Shown one piece after another: positions 18,882 to 27,628 of a stretch of DNA of 64,000 nt. Below the pieces are notes generated by a model, which worked only from the letters and a program-made list of their open reading frames with translations, was not told where the DNA came from and did not search any database. The DNA is taken from NCBI RefSeq assembly GCF_946478885.1, contig NZ_CAMLDX010000002.1:1-64000 (forward strand), in the 5' to 3' direction. The position numbers were made by a program, and so were the translations under genes. This DNA is from an uncultured Bacillus sp. Its GTDB lineage: Bacteria; Bacillota; Bacilli; Bacillales_B; DSM-18226. The number at the start of each line of letters is the position of its first letter. Position 1 is the stretch's first letter.

Positions 18882-18931
18882 TTCGATTGCCATTTAGATG
18901 CAAATAATAGGTTGTAAAACATAGCCAATCG

Positions 18932-19059
18932 AAAAGAAGCCGTCCCATAAGATGTCAGGCATCTACCATTGATCTATATCCAGTGCAGATTTATGCAAAG
19001 CGATAAGAGATATGGTTTTGTAATACCTGACATCTTTGATTTTAGAACAGCTTCTTTTT
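18932..19059. repeat. Nested-stem intergenic repeat, copy A
   Basis: The outer stem pairs AAAAGAAGC with GCTTCTTTTT. The inner stem pairs ATGTCAGG (18952) with CCTGACAT (19026). It shares GTCCCATAA and the 17-nt TGCAGATTTATGCAAAG (18984-19000) with the copy at 58.1 kb. It fills the gap between two convergent genes and probably terminates both. Confidence 0.7.
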
Positions 19060-19067
19060 AATTTTAA

Positions 19068-19730
19068 TTAATGATTCATATTCATTTCTTCAGTTTTATC
19101 TGTTTCAGTTGATTGATCGGCTTGCGCAGCCTTTTGCTGCTCTGCTTGCATTTGCATTTTCTTCATATAGCGTTTTTCCGCTTCTGTATCAATCTCATCC
19201 CAACTGGAAATAACGCCATTTGTTTGGTTTTCACTGATGTACTTATTTGCGCTGTCTTCATCTTTAAAAAACACATAGCCATATTTCATTGGCGTCTGAA
19301 CATCTGCTTTTACAACAATGGCTTCATCTGCAGCGATCCATTCTTTTGAATTATAGTCACGAACCCATGAATGACTGAAATCCTCATTATATTTTCTTTT
19401 TGCATTTAGCAAACAGCCAGAATCATCCAAATAAACATGCGTTCCATCTTCTTTCACAGCTTGAGCCGTGAAAACACCCATATCTTCATCCTCTGTATAA
19501 ATCTTCATGTCACAGAAATAGCATAGGTCTTCTGATGTTGGCTCTTCCGGTTCTGTAGCATTACTATGCTCTTTATCAGTTTCTTCTTTTGATGTAGCAG
19601 GTTCAGTTTTCACTGTATCTGTCGTCTTACTTTCTGCATTATCTTTATTGCCGGCATTTTCTTCAGTTCCGCATCCTGCAAACATGAAAATAAATAGGAA
19701 AGATAAGGCCACTAATGCAAACTTCTTCAT
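19068..19730 (-). CDS. NosL-like lipoprotein
   Basis: A type II signal peptide with lipobox FAGC is followed by an acidic, low-complexity linker (residues 23-65). The NosL-like domain contains the copper-binding CxxC-Met segment DLCYFCDMKIY and LDDSGCLLNA. NosL proteins are outer-face copper chaperones first linked to nitrous oxide reductase, but many Bacillus copies occur without nosZ, as here. The C-terminal tail is rich in Q, K, E and M. The start follows AAGGGGG. It is a single gene that converges on the ABC-F gene across a repeat. Confidence 0.85.
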   Translation of the reverse strand: MKKFALVALSFLFIFMFAGCGTEENAGNKDNAESKTTDTVKTEPATSKEETDKEHSNATEPEEPTSEDLCYFCDMKIYTEDEDMGVFTAQAVKEDGTHVYLDDSGCLLNAKRKYNEDFSHSWVRDYNSKEWIAADEAIVVKADVQTPMKYGYVFFKDEDSANKYISENQTNGVISSWDEIDTEAEKRYMKKMQMQAEQQKAAQADQSTETDKTEEMNMNH

Positions 19731-20009
19731 TCTGTTTCCCCCTTCATTATGTTCAATTACATCATACTATTCACTTGTGAGAAAAATAAGAAATATCAAA
19801 GAAGTTTTCGTGAGAATGTGAATTTTTGAAACATAGATATTTATAGTAATTACTTGGATTTTCTAATGCGGTTAACATTATTTAATAGGAGGATCAGTTG
19901 ATTATAACGCTCCTTCTTCGCTTCAGTAGATACGCTCGTCAGGGTGAGTCTTTTCTTTTTTCTTACTAGCGATATACTAATATTGACAAAACATGAGAAG
20001 GGAGAATTA

Positions 20010-21065
20010 ATGTTGACCTCTAATTCTATAAGAGAAACGATTTCACTGATCAAGGATTTAGTAACGATTCCAAGTCCCTCTGGAAATACCTACAAGGTGA
20101 TTTCATTTGTTGAACAATTTCTTTTCGGATTACACGTCTCACTAAAACGAAATAAGAAAGGCGGATTAATTGCCACAATTCCTGGGAGAGATACGGCTCA
20201 TCACCGAATGCTAACCGCCCATATTGATACATTAGGTGCCATGGTGAAGGAAATCAAACCAAACGGCCGCTTAAAAATAGATCTAATAGGCGGATTTCGA
20301 TATAACTCCATTGAAGGCGAGTATTGTGAAATTGAAACATCCACCGGAAAAACCTATACAGGGACGATCCTCATGCATCAAACATCCGTACATGTTTATA
20401 AAGATGCCGGGAAATTGGAACGCAATCAGGATAATATGGAGATCCGGATTGATGAAAAAGTATGTAATACAGAGGATGTGCGTGCGCTCGGCATTGAAAT
20501 CGGTGACTTTATTTCCTTTGATCCGCGATTGGAGATAACACCTTCCGGCTTTATCAAATCCCGCCACCTTGACGACAAAGCGAGCGTTGCCCTTCTACTG
20601 CAATTAATAAAAAGGATCGCAGAAGAAAAACTGCCGCTTCCATATACGACTCATTTTCTCATATCCAATAATGAAGAAATCGGCTATGGCGGGAATTCAA
20701 ACATACCGCATGAAACGGTAGAATTTTTAGCTGTAGATATGGGTGCAATCGGTGACGGCCAGTCAACCGATGAATATTCTGTTTCAATCTGCGCAAAGGA
20801 TGCAAGCGGACCCTATCATTACGAATTAAGAAAAAGACTGGTCCAGATGGCAAAGGAGCATGACATTGATTATAAAATCGATATTTATCCGTATTACGGA
20901 TCTGATGCTTCAGCAGCGATCCGTTCAGGTCATGATATTATTCATGGATTAATCGGTCCAGGAATAGATTCCTCCCATGCCTTTGAACGAACCCATGAAC
21001 AATCACTTAACAATACAGCTAAACTTCTTTATCAATATATCCATTCTGAAATGATTCTTCCATGA
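20010..21065 (+). CDS. M42 family metallopeptidase
   Basis: This dinuclear-metal aminopeptidase or deblocking peptidase of the M42 family has the metal and catalytic residues in LTAHIDTLG, SRHLDDKASVA, SNNEEIGYGG, AVDMGAIG and IDSSHAFERTH. It should remove N-terminal residues from cytosolic peptides. The frame is open further upstream, but ATG 20010 directly follows AAGGGAG and gives the standard 351-residue protein. Monocistronic, with a terminator behind it. Confidence 0.9.
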   Translation: MLTSNSIRETISLIKDLVTIPSPSGNTYKVISFVEQFLFGLHVSLKRNKKGGLIATIPGRDTAHHRMLTAHIDTLGAMVKEIKPNGRLKIDLIGGFRYNSIEGEYCEIETSTGKTYTGTILMHQTSVHVYKDAGKLERNQDNMEIRIDEKVCNTEDVRALGIEIGDFISFDPRLEITPSGFIKSRHLDDKASVALLLQLIKRIAEEKLPLPYTTHFLISNNEEIGYGGNSNIPHETVEFLAVDMGAIGDGQSTDEYSVSICAKDASGPYHYELRKRLVQMAKEHDIDYKIDIYPYYGSDASAAIRSGHDIIHGLIGPGIDSSHAFERTHEQSLNNTAKLLYQYIHSEMILP

Positions 21066-21075
21066 ATCAAAATCG

Positions 21076-21107
21076 AAAAAAAGCCGGTAGGATGACCGAC
21101 TTTTTTT
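21076..21107 (+). terminator. Terminator after the M42 peptidase gene
   Basis: AAAAAGCCGGT pairs with ACCGACTTTTT (one mismatch) and is followed by T. It sits between two convergent genes. Confidence 0.55.
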
Positions 21108-21116
21108 CTGTTCATT

Positions 21117-23003
21117 TCATATTCTCTGCCACACTCGGCCATTCTCTATCCTTTTTGTCAGCTGTAATTGATCTAATTTCTCTAAAAACGGAATCATCCA
21201 TTTTCGGGATAATCCAAGGACCTCCTTTGCTTCCAAAATTGTAAATTCTTTTCCTGTTTTCTTCCGAAGAATTTCGACAGCTTTTTTGAAAACAGAGCCA
21301 TGCCAATAATATTGTCCATCCAATGATACTACGAGTTCCTGATCCTCTAGATATCGTTTAAGGTCATAAGTCAAATATTCCGGGATTCCTTCTGCCTGTA
21401 GATAGTCACTTAAATAATGGACGTTATATCCATCTCCTTGCAGTTTTACCAGTAAGTTATCCGTCCGTTTCTGCCAGCTCTTTGGTACTGACGGGGCAAA
21501 ATCCTGTAAAGCAATAAACTGATCCTTTTTCCTAAGAACTCCATTGCCGAGCAATTGCTCCAATGCATATTCCAACAAAGATTTCTTGAAGGTTTTCTCG
21601 ATAGAATGAAAAAGCTCTGCTTTATTCATGCCATATTTCATAGAGTTATGTGAATGATAGAAGGAAAGGCGATCGATCATATCCTCTTGAATTGTCTCAA
21701 TCAACGAACGAAGTGTATATTCTTTATCATAAAAAAGGATAAAATCATCACTTTTAATTTCATCTAGAATCGTTTCTTCATCCAATGATGTTCTTTGAAT
21801 CAATTCCGGCAGTAATAAACACTTCTCCTCAACCAAAGCAGCGGTCAATCGTTCTTTTGGTGTCCCTGCTTTTTTCCTTTGAAGCTGTTCAATGGTGCGA
21901 TAACCAAATTTATATTTTTCGCCTCGCGGTTCGATCACCCACCCCCCGCCAATAGTTTCCTGCGGACTTGGTCTCCGTAAAATAAAGTGGTCCCCTCGTT
22001 TGGTGACAATTTCCTCCTCAAGTCTTAGCTGGCAGAGAATTTCATCTTTGTTTGTTTCGATTTCATTTCGGTCAAAAAAGACAATCCTCCCCATTACTTC
22101 AGCAGTTCCAATATGACACTTAATCGGCATTCTTTGTTTCACTATATAATCTAATTCACTTACCATATGTATCGCAACATCAATTGTTTTCGTCACAATA
22201 AAATGCTCTGATGAAACCAAAACATCGCCACGCTCTAATTCTTCTTTGGCTACACCAGAAAGGTTTATGGCGGTCCTTTGTCCGGCAAATGCCCGTTCCT
22301 TAGGATGATGATGAACTTGAATTTGTCTTGCCCTGACATTTAGTCCTTTCGGCAGCACTTTTAAAACCTGTCCTTCTTGAACAGATCCCTCATAAACCGT
22401 CCCGCGTACGACTGTTCCCTGTCCCTTCACGGTAAAAACCTGGTCAATTGGAAGGCGGAAGGCTCCTCTGATATCCCTCATTTCCAATCCTTTCAGTCTC
22501 TCAATAATCATGGAACGCAATTCTTCGATTCCTCTGTGTGAAAGACTGTCTACGAGGACAAATGCGGCTTCTTCAAATACCGTATGCTGCAGTTCAGCCA
22601 AGATATCCTCCTTGACTAATTCGACAAATTCATCCTCCACTCGATCGATTTTGGTGATTGCGACAATTCCATTTTTCACCCCTAAGAACCTCAATATATC
22701 CAAATGTTCCTTTGTCTGCGGCATCACACCTTCATCGGCTGCGACAACAAGGACAACGAGATCTATCCCGGTCACACCGGCAATCATTTGACGAATGAAC
22801 CGTTCATGACCAGGGACATCAACGACAGAAATCTCAATTTCATCATCCTCATACAAAGGGGCAAAACCTAATTCAATGGAAATCTGTCTTTCTTTTTCCT
22901 CCTTTAATCGATCTGTATCCACATTGGTTAATGCTTTAGTTAAAGTGGTTTTTCCATGGTCAATATGCCCGGCCATCCCAATGGTAAAATATCGTTTATT
23001 CAT
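21117..23003 (-). CDS. selB: Selenocysteine-specific elongation factor SelB
   Basis: The N-terminal EF-Tu-like GTPase has [18 protein letters not shown] and ITKID. Beta-barrel domains follow ([17 protein letters not shown]). The C-terminal third consists of winged-helix repeats that bind the SECIS hairpin, ending in [19 protein letters not shown]. SelB delivers Sec-tRNA to in-frame UGA codons. The frame opens at 23033, but AGGTG precedes ATG 23003, which gives the canonical N-terminus [13 protein letters not shown]. No selA, selD or tRNA-Sec gene is visible around it, which is unusual because selA and selB are commonly adjacent. Confidence 0.93.
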   Translation of the reverse strand: MNKRYFTIGMAGHIDHGKTTLTKALTNVDTDRLKEEKERQISIELGFAPLYEDDEIEISVVDVPGHERFIRQMIAGVTGIDLVVLVVAADEGVMPQTKEHLDILRFLGVKNGIVAITKIDRVEDEFVELVKEDILAELQHTVFEEAAFVLVDSLSHRGIEELRSMIIERLKGLEMRDIRGAFRLPIDQVFTVKGQGTVVRGTVYEGSVQEGQVLKVLPKGLNVRARQIQVHHHPKERAFAGQRTAINLSGVAKEELERGDVLVSSEHFIVTKTIDVAIHMVSELDYIVKQRMPIKCHIGTAEVMGRIVFFDRNEIETNKDEILCQLRLEEEIVTKRGDHFILRRPSPQETIGGGWVIEPRGEKYKFGYRTIEQLQRKKAGTPKERLTAALVEEKCLLLPELIQRTSLDEETILDEIKSDDFILFYDKEYTLRSLIETIQEDMIDRLSFYHSHNSMKYGMNKAELFHSIEKTFKKSLLEYALEQLLGNGVLRKKDQFIALQDFAPSVPKSWQKRTDNLLVKLQGDGYNVHYLSDYLQAEGIPEYLTYDLKRYLEDQELVVSLDGQYYWHGSVFKKAVEILRKKTGKEFTILEAKEVLGLSRKWMIPFLEKLDQLQLTKRIENGRVWQRI

Positions 23004-23114
23004 TGATGCACCTGCTTTATCCTGCTTTTTCATTCATTATAGCATGTTTTATATTTTGGAACATTATAGCGGCAGAACCACCTTTAGCCAATCAACTGGA
23101 ATGGGTCAGAAGAT

Positions 23115-23147
23115 CAAAAAAAGCACAGCCTTCATCAGGCTGTGCTT
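23115..23147 (-). terminator. Terminator of the cold-shock gene
   Basis: AAGCACAGCCT pairs perfectly with AGGCTGTGCTT, followed on the minus strand by a run of seven T. Confidence 0.85.
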
Positions 23148-23161
23148 CACATATAGTCGAA

Positions 23162-23362
23162 TTATAGTTTAGTTACGTTAGCAGCTTGAGGTCCACGAGC
23201 TCCTTCGACTACTTCGAAAGAAACGTCTTGGCCTTCCTCTAAAGTTTTGAAACCTTCTGTTTGGATTGCAGAATAATGTACGAATACATCGTTTCCGTCT
23301 TCAGCTTCGATAAATCCGAAACCTTTTTCTGAGTTAAACCATTTAACTTTACCGTTTTTCAT
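23162..23362 (-). CDS. Cold-shock protein (CspB/CspD type)
   Basis: A 66-residue single cold-shock domain with both RNA-binding motifs, KGFGFIE (RNP1) and DVFVHYSAI (RNP2). It binds single-stranded nucleic acid and melts mRNA structure at low temperature. The length and sequence match the Bacillus CspB/C/D group closely. TAGGAGG precedes the ATG, and a long gene-free stretch upstream fits the extended leader common for csp genes. Confidence 0.95.
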   Translation of the reverse strand: MKNGKVKWFNSEKGFGFIEAEDGNDVFVHYSAIQTEGFKTLEEGQDVSFEVVEGARGPQAANVTKL

Positions 23363-23667
23363 AAAAAAAAATCCTCCTAATGGCTAAGAACAGCCATGTA
23401 AAAAATTTACCATTTACAACGTAATAGCTTTCCTTCCATTACTCATCCAAACAGAAATTTCGAATAAGCGGTTCGTAAAAATCTAACACGATGCAAAAAG
23501 GCTATTTCAAATGTACCATTTATTATGAATTCTGTCAAGAAAAGGAGCGCTTCCATTCCCTGTATCATAAGGATGTAAGCACTATCATAAGTGAAACACT
23601 GTGAATTACTATACTCCCCTCTGTTCCACTATTTAAAGGCAGTCGGAATTTGCAGTTTGAATATGAT
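23363..23667 (-). other. Gene-free stretch with probable csp leader
   Basis: The part next to the csp gene probably encodes its long 5' leader. No separate gene, riboswitch or clear terminator for the GH13 gene is recognisable. Confidence 0.4.
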
Positions 23668-25338
23668 TTATCGTTTTTTAAAATGGTAGACCCTTGCTTC
23701 ATATGGCCGCAATGCAATTGATATCCCCTTATTGGTTGTCGGCTCATAATTACAGAGCAACAGCTCTTTTTTTCGTTTTTTCATCCTCCTTGGAAAATAA
23801 AAAACTGCCTTTTTTGGAAATGGATTAGCAATAATAAGATATTGCTCTTTTTCAGTAGACCGAAGATACGCAAAAATTTGTTTGTGTTTTTTCAAAAGGA
23901 GGTCATATTTCCCATAAATCAAACCTTTGTGCTGCCTTCGTAGTGCAATCAATTTTTTATAAAAATGATAAACAGAAGTGGGATCTTGAATGGCACTAGC
24001 TGCATTTATCGCTTTATAGTTTGAATTTACCTTTATCCATGGCATTCCGGATGTGAAACCTGCATGCTTTTCATTTGACCACTGCATTGGAGTGCGCGCA
24101 TTATCACGGCTGCTTTTCCAGATCATTTCCATGACTTTATCATGACACATCCCTAATCCAATTTCCTCTTTATATAAATTCTTTGTAGCAACATCACGGT
24201 AATCCTCGATAGCAGAAAACTGAACATTCGTCATGCCGATTTCCTGACCTTGATAGATAAACGGAGTTCCTTGCATAAGAAAGTATAATACAGCTAAACA
24301 TTTGGCAGATAATCCATGATAACGATCTGTATTGCCCATAATCGAAACGGATCTGGGCTGATCATGATTTTCAATAAACAATGCATTCCAGCCGATGCCG
24401 TCCAATTCTTTCTGCCATTTCGAAAGCGTTTGTTTGAGTGCTGGTAAATCGCATCCTCGTGTTGTACCTTTCCCCCACAAATCTAGATGCTCGAATTGAA
24501 AAATCATATTAAAAATTCCATCCTTTTCTCCAACCCATTTACCCGCTTCTTCAGCTGATACCCCATTAGCTTCCCCGACTGTTAATATAGGATATTTGCT
24601 GAATGTTTCTCGATTCAATTCCTGTAAATATTCATGTATTCCCTTTCGATTCATATGGCCGCTATAGGATGGTACATAGCGGAGTTTTTTAGGATTAGGC
24701 AGATCAGGAAACCCAGGTTCCTTCTTAATATGGGAGATTGCATCCACTCTGAAGCCGTCAATTCCCTTTTCCAGCCACCAATTGATCATACTATACAATC
24801 CTTTGCGAACAGATGGATTTTCCCAATTTAAATCAGGTTGGCGCCGAGAAAAGATGTGCAGATAATATTCATGGGAGAGCGAGTCGTATTCCCACGCTGA
24901 TCCGCCAAATATAGATGCCCAATTGTTCGGTTCCTTTCCATTTTTCCCTTTACGCCAAATATAAAAATCCCGGTAGGGGCTGCATTTTGCTGAACGAGAT
25001 TCAATAAACCATGGGTGCTCATCTGATGTGTGATTAATGATCAAATCCATAATCAATTTCATTTTCCGTTGATGTATTTCTATTAACAGCTTCTCAAAGT
25101 CATCCATCGTTCCAAATTCTTTCATAATTCCCTGATAATTGCTTATATCATACCCATTATCCTCATTAGGAGAAGGATACATTGGACAGATCCAAATTAG
25201 ATTAATTCCCAAATCCTGCAAATAATCAAGCTTAGATATTATACCTTGAATATCACCGATTCCATCACCATTCTGATCCATGAAACTCCGGGGATATATT
25301 TGGTAAGCTACCGCTTCTTTCCACCAAATGCGTTTCAT
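23668..25338 (-). CDS. GH13 alpha-glucosidase / oligo-1,6-glucosidase
   Basis: This cytoplasmic family GH13 enzyme of the MalL/oligo-1,6-glucosidase type, 556 residues, has the conserved regions DLIINHTSDEHPWF, GFRVDAISHI (nucleophile Asp), LTVGEAN (acid/base Glu) and IENHDQPR. It should release glucose from isomalto-oligosaccharides or related short alpha-glucosides. It is a lone gene without PTS or ABC sugar transport genes around it. GGAGG precedes the ATG. The precise linkage preference is not resolvable. Confidence 0.9.
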   Translation of the reverse strand: MKRIWWKEAVAYQIYPRSFMDQNGDGIGDIQGIISKLDYLQDLGINLIWICPMYPSPNEDNGYDISNYQGIMKEFGTMDDFEKLLIEIHQRKMKLIMDLIINHTSDEHPWFIESRSAKCSPYRDFYIWRKGKNGKEPNNWASIFGGSAWEYDSLSHEYYLHIFSRRQPDLNWENPSVRKGLYSMINWWLEKGIDGFRVDAISHIKKEPGFPDLPNPKKLRYVPSYSGHMNRKGIHEYLQELNRETFSKYPILTVGEANGVSAEEAGKWVGEKDGIFNMIFQFEHLDLWGKGTTRGCDLPALKQTLSKWQKELDGIGWNALFIENHDQPRSVSIMGNTDRYHGLSAKCLAVLYFLMQGTPFIYQGQEIGMTNVQFSAIEDYRDVATKNLYKEEIGLGMCHDKVMEMIWKSSRDNARTPMQWSNEKHAGFTSGMPWIKVNSNYKAINAASAIQDPTSVYHFYKKLIALRRQHKGLIYGKYDLLLKKHKQIFAYLRSTEKEQYLIIANPFPKKAVFYFPRRMKKRKKELLLCNYEPTTNKGISIALRPYEARVYHFKKR

Positions 25339-25663
25339 TGGTAACCTCCTTCATTGAAGCTCCCAGCAGTCTCTCCTCCGTGAAAAGCCAAGACAGGCAA
25401 AGGTGCCGATTGCTCCAACCTTCATGTTCTTCAAATCTACTTTATGCATTCCTTACGAAGCGAACAATAATTCTGACATTTTCGGACCTGCCTGTGTGAT
25501 TGAATATCAGACTTTCCATGATGTCCATCACTTAAGTACTTAATATATCGGAATGCTTGAAGGATTGTACAATTTCCGCTATTACATTGATTGTTTTAAC
25601 CATACAAGCTGTCTTTAACAAACATACGATACATTGTAACATAATTTAAAAGGAGGACAACAA
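25339..25663. other. Intergenic region with sporulation-type promoter
   Basis: Divergent spacer between the GH13 gene and the first spore-surface-type gene. Apart from the SigE/SigK-like -10 near its right end I see no structured element. Confidence 0.4.
25623..25631 (+). promoter_or_regulatory. SigE/SigK-type -10 element
   Basis: CATACGATA fits CATANNNTA (SigK) and nearly fits the SigE -10. An AC dinucleotide lies 17 nt upstream, as expected for SigK. It is 33 nt before the ATG of the first spore-surface-type gene. Confidence 0.5.
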
Positions 25664-26464
25664 ATGTCAAATAAAAATCAAGAGTGTTTTGAGCTAGAGG
25701 GTTCTGCTTCGATTCAAGAGTGTTCAAGTGTAGCAACACCTCCTGTGACAACACCGGGAGGTACAACTGGTGGAATTGTTGCAAGAGTTCCGGTTACACT
25801 TGCCGAAAGAACAGTTAGTACAAGCCTAAGCGCCAAAATTAAATTTCCTAACCCTGTATTAGAGATTAAGGATGTCAAAAAAAGAGTGAAAATCATTCAA
25901 TGTAGCCTCATGGTTCCTCCTGTTGAACCTGGAGTAAACCCTTTTACACCCACTGATGCACAATTATTCTTAAAAGGATTTCTTAGAAAAAACATTCAAT
26001 TTGCTACTCCAATCCTTCAAACAGGAAATTCATGTATTACTTCCAACATCAGATCCCATACAATTGATCTTCCGTGGGAATGTTTGGTTACCATTCCAGC
26101 AGATGAATTTATCTCTCCACCTCAGCGTCCAGTATTAAATGTCCGCGGTGAATTTGACTTCCTTACTTCCCGATCACTAGGCAGCGGATTCCCGGAGAAG
26201 GATACCTTCATTTCCAGCGACCTATCTCAATTTCATCAATCCAGCACGCAATTTTACAATGCATTTCCTTTCTGTGAATTAATTTCCAGCAATATTACAG
26301 AATGGGATGAGGCTATCGACCGCAAACCATTGCAGGGAAAATGCGCAGTTTTAAATGAGGGAACCTTCCAAACCATTATTGAAAAGGTATTCCTTCAGTT
26401 TACGATTAAAGTGCTGCAAAATCAGCAGGCTGCAATTACGTTAACCGGTAACGGCGGAGCATAA
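25664..26464 (+). CDS. Spore-surface-type structural protein, paralogue 1
   Basis: One of four related proteins here. The shared core runs VPVTLAERTV, then a short beta segment, FPNPVLEIKDVKKRVKI, LFLKGFLRKNIQF, SHTIDLPWE, FHQSSTQFYNAFPFCELIS, TEWDEAIDRKPL and LQFTIKVLQNQQ. The block with LFLKGFLRKNI resembles DUF3794/SPOCS-like beta domains of spore coat proteins, and I recall similar proteins named CsxC/BC_2427 family; both are unverified. No signal peptide; four Cys in the first half. A SigE/SigK-like -10 upstream and a perfect-palindrome terminator downstream support a monocistronic sporulation gene. AAGGAGG precedes the ATG. Confidence 0.65.
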   Translation: MSNKNQECFELEGSASIQECSSVATPPVTTPGGTTGGIVARVPVTLAERTVSTSLSAKIKFPNPVLEIKDVKKRVKIIQCSLMVPPVEPGVNPFTPTDAQLFLKGFLRKNIQFATPILQTGNSCITSNIRSHTIDLPWECLVTIPADEFISPPQRPVLNVRGEFDFLTSRSLGSGFPEKDTFISSDLSQFHQSSTQFYNAFPFCELISSNITEWDEAIDRKPLQGKCAVLNEGTFQTIIEKVFLQFTIKVLQNQQAAITLTGNGGA

Positions 26465-26515
26465 AAAGTAGAGGCGAAACCTTGCTTTTTTGACAAGTAA
26501 GGTCTCTTGATAACT

Positions 26516-26561
26516 GTATGATGATGATAGCTGTTAACAGCTATCATCATCATACTTTTTT
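26516..26561 (+). terminator. Terminator with 20-bp perfect palindrome
   Basis: A 40-nt perfect palindrome centred on TGTTAACA at 26535/26536, followed by TTTTTT. Strong rho-independent terminator after the first spore-surface-type gene. Confidence 0.85.
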
Positions 26562-26670
26562 ATTATTGTAAGAAAATCCATGTCCCGTTGACTGTTATCA
26601 TGGTCCCCTAGCTTTCCAATGAAGGTCTTTATAACATTGGGCGAATGCCTATACATCCCCATTCAGACTG

Positions 26671-26679
26671 CATACAATA
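26671..26679 (+). promoter_or_regulatory. SigE/SigK-type -10 element
   Basis: CATACAATA matches both the SigE -10 (CATACAAT) and SigK -10 (CATANNNTA) patterns, 32 nt before the ATG of paralogue 2. The same placement is seen before paralogue 1. Confidence 0.5.
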
Positions 26680-26710
26680 CAGCATTCGTTCTCTTTAAGG
26701 AGGAGAGAGT

Positions 26711-27487
26711 ATGCCTGATTCTTTTAAATATGAAAAACATAAACAGCAAAACTACATGAAACAAGAAAGTGAAACGATGAAACACCACCCTCCTCAAGTT
26801 TCAAACGGGAAAATTATAGCTAAGGTTCCCGTTGTGCTTACTGAACTAACGTTACAAGTACAAGTGGATACTACCATTGAATTTCCAGAGCCGGTATTGG
26901 AAATTAAGGATGTTAAAAAACAATTAAAAATTACTCAATCCCGACTGCTTCTCCCAGCCAATAAATTGTTTTTAAAAGGATTTGTCCGTAAAAATATTCA
27001 ATATGCCAGCCCTAGTAAGGAAATTTCAAGCCATACAGAAACCTCTATTTCCTCCGATCTGCATTCGCTGACTGTTGATATCCCGATTCATTATATTGCT
27101 GAAATTAAGAACTACATTTCCAAGCCGAAGATGCCTGAATTCAATAAGCGGCATGAATATGATTTTTCTGAATCAGACCCTCTGAAGGAAAGCAACTCGG
27201 AAAACGATGAATTTCTATCAAGCAATGTTTCCCAATATCATCAGGAAAGCACGCATTATTATAATGAGTTACCTTATGCTGAATTGATTTCAAGTAAGAT
27301 GATTGAATGGGATGAAGCTATCGATAGGAGGCCTCTTCCTATGCCAGCACCATTTGATGAAGGATATTTTACAAAAATGGAGGAAAAAATGATCGTTGAT
27401 TTTGTCATAAGAGTTCTGCAAAACCAACAGGTGCAGATCGATTCCATAATAAATGATCAGGATGGGATTCATTATTACCACAAATGA
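26711..27487 (+). CDS. Spore-surface-type structural protein, paralogue 2
   Basis: It is clearly homologous to paralogue 1 over nearly its full length: VPVVLTELTL, FPEPVLEIKDVKKQLKITQS, LFLKGFVRKNIQYA, HSLTVDIPI, YHQESTHYYNELPYAELIS, IEWDEAIDRRPLP and VDFVIRVLQNQQ. It differs in a hydrophilic N-terminus lacking cysteines. No signal peptide or membrane segment. It has a good AAGGAGGAG site and a sporulation-type -10 upstream. The function is inferred as a structural layer protein of the spore. Confidence 0.65.
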   Translation: MPDSFKYEKHKQQNYMKQESETMKHHPPQVSNGKIIAKVPVVLTELTLQVQVDTTIEFPEPVLEIKDVKKQLKITQSRLLLPANKLFLKGFVRKNIQYASPSKEISSHTETSISSDLHSLTVDIPIHYIAEIKNYISKPKMPEFNKRHEYDFSESDPLKESNSENDEFLSSNVSQYHQESTHYYNELPYAELISSKMIEWDEAIDRRPLPMPAPFDEGYFTKMEEKMIVDFVIRVLQNQQVQIDSIINDQDGIHYYHK

Positions 27488-27628
27488 ACAGCCAGAAATG
27501 CAAAAAGGTTTTCTTATCAAATTGGCAGTACACCTTTTTATATGCTGGTGTAGGCGAATATAAAAATATACTTTTAAAAAAAAGGGGGTGTGCGTTAAGG
27601 CGGTTCTATCGACCTCCTTTTCTATATC

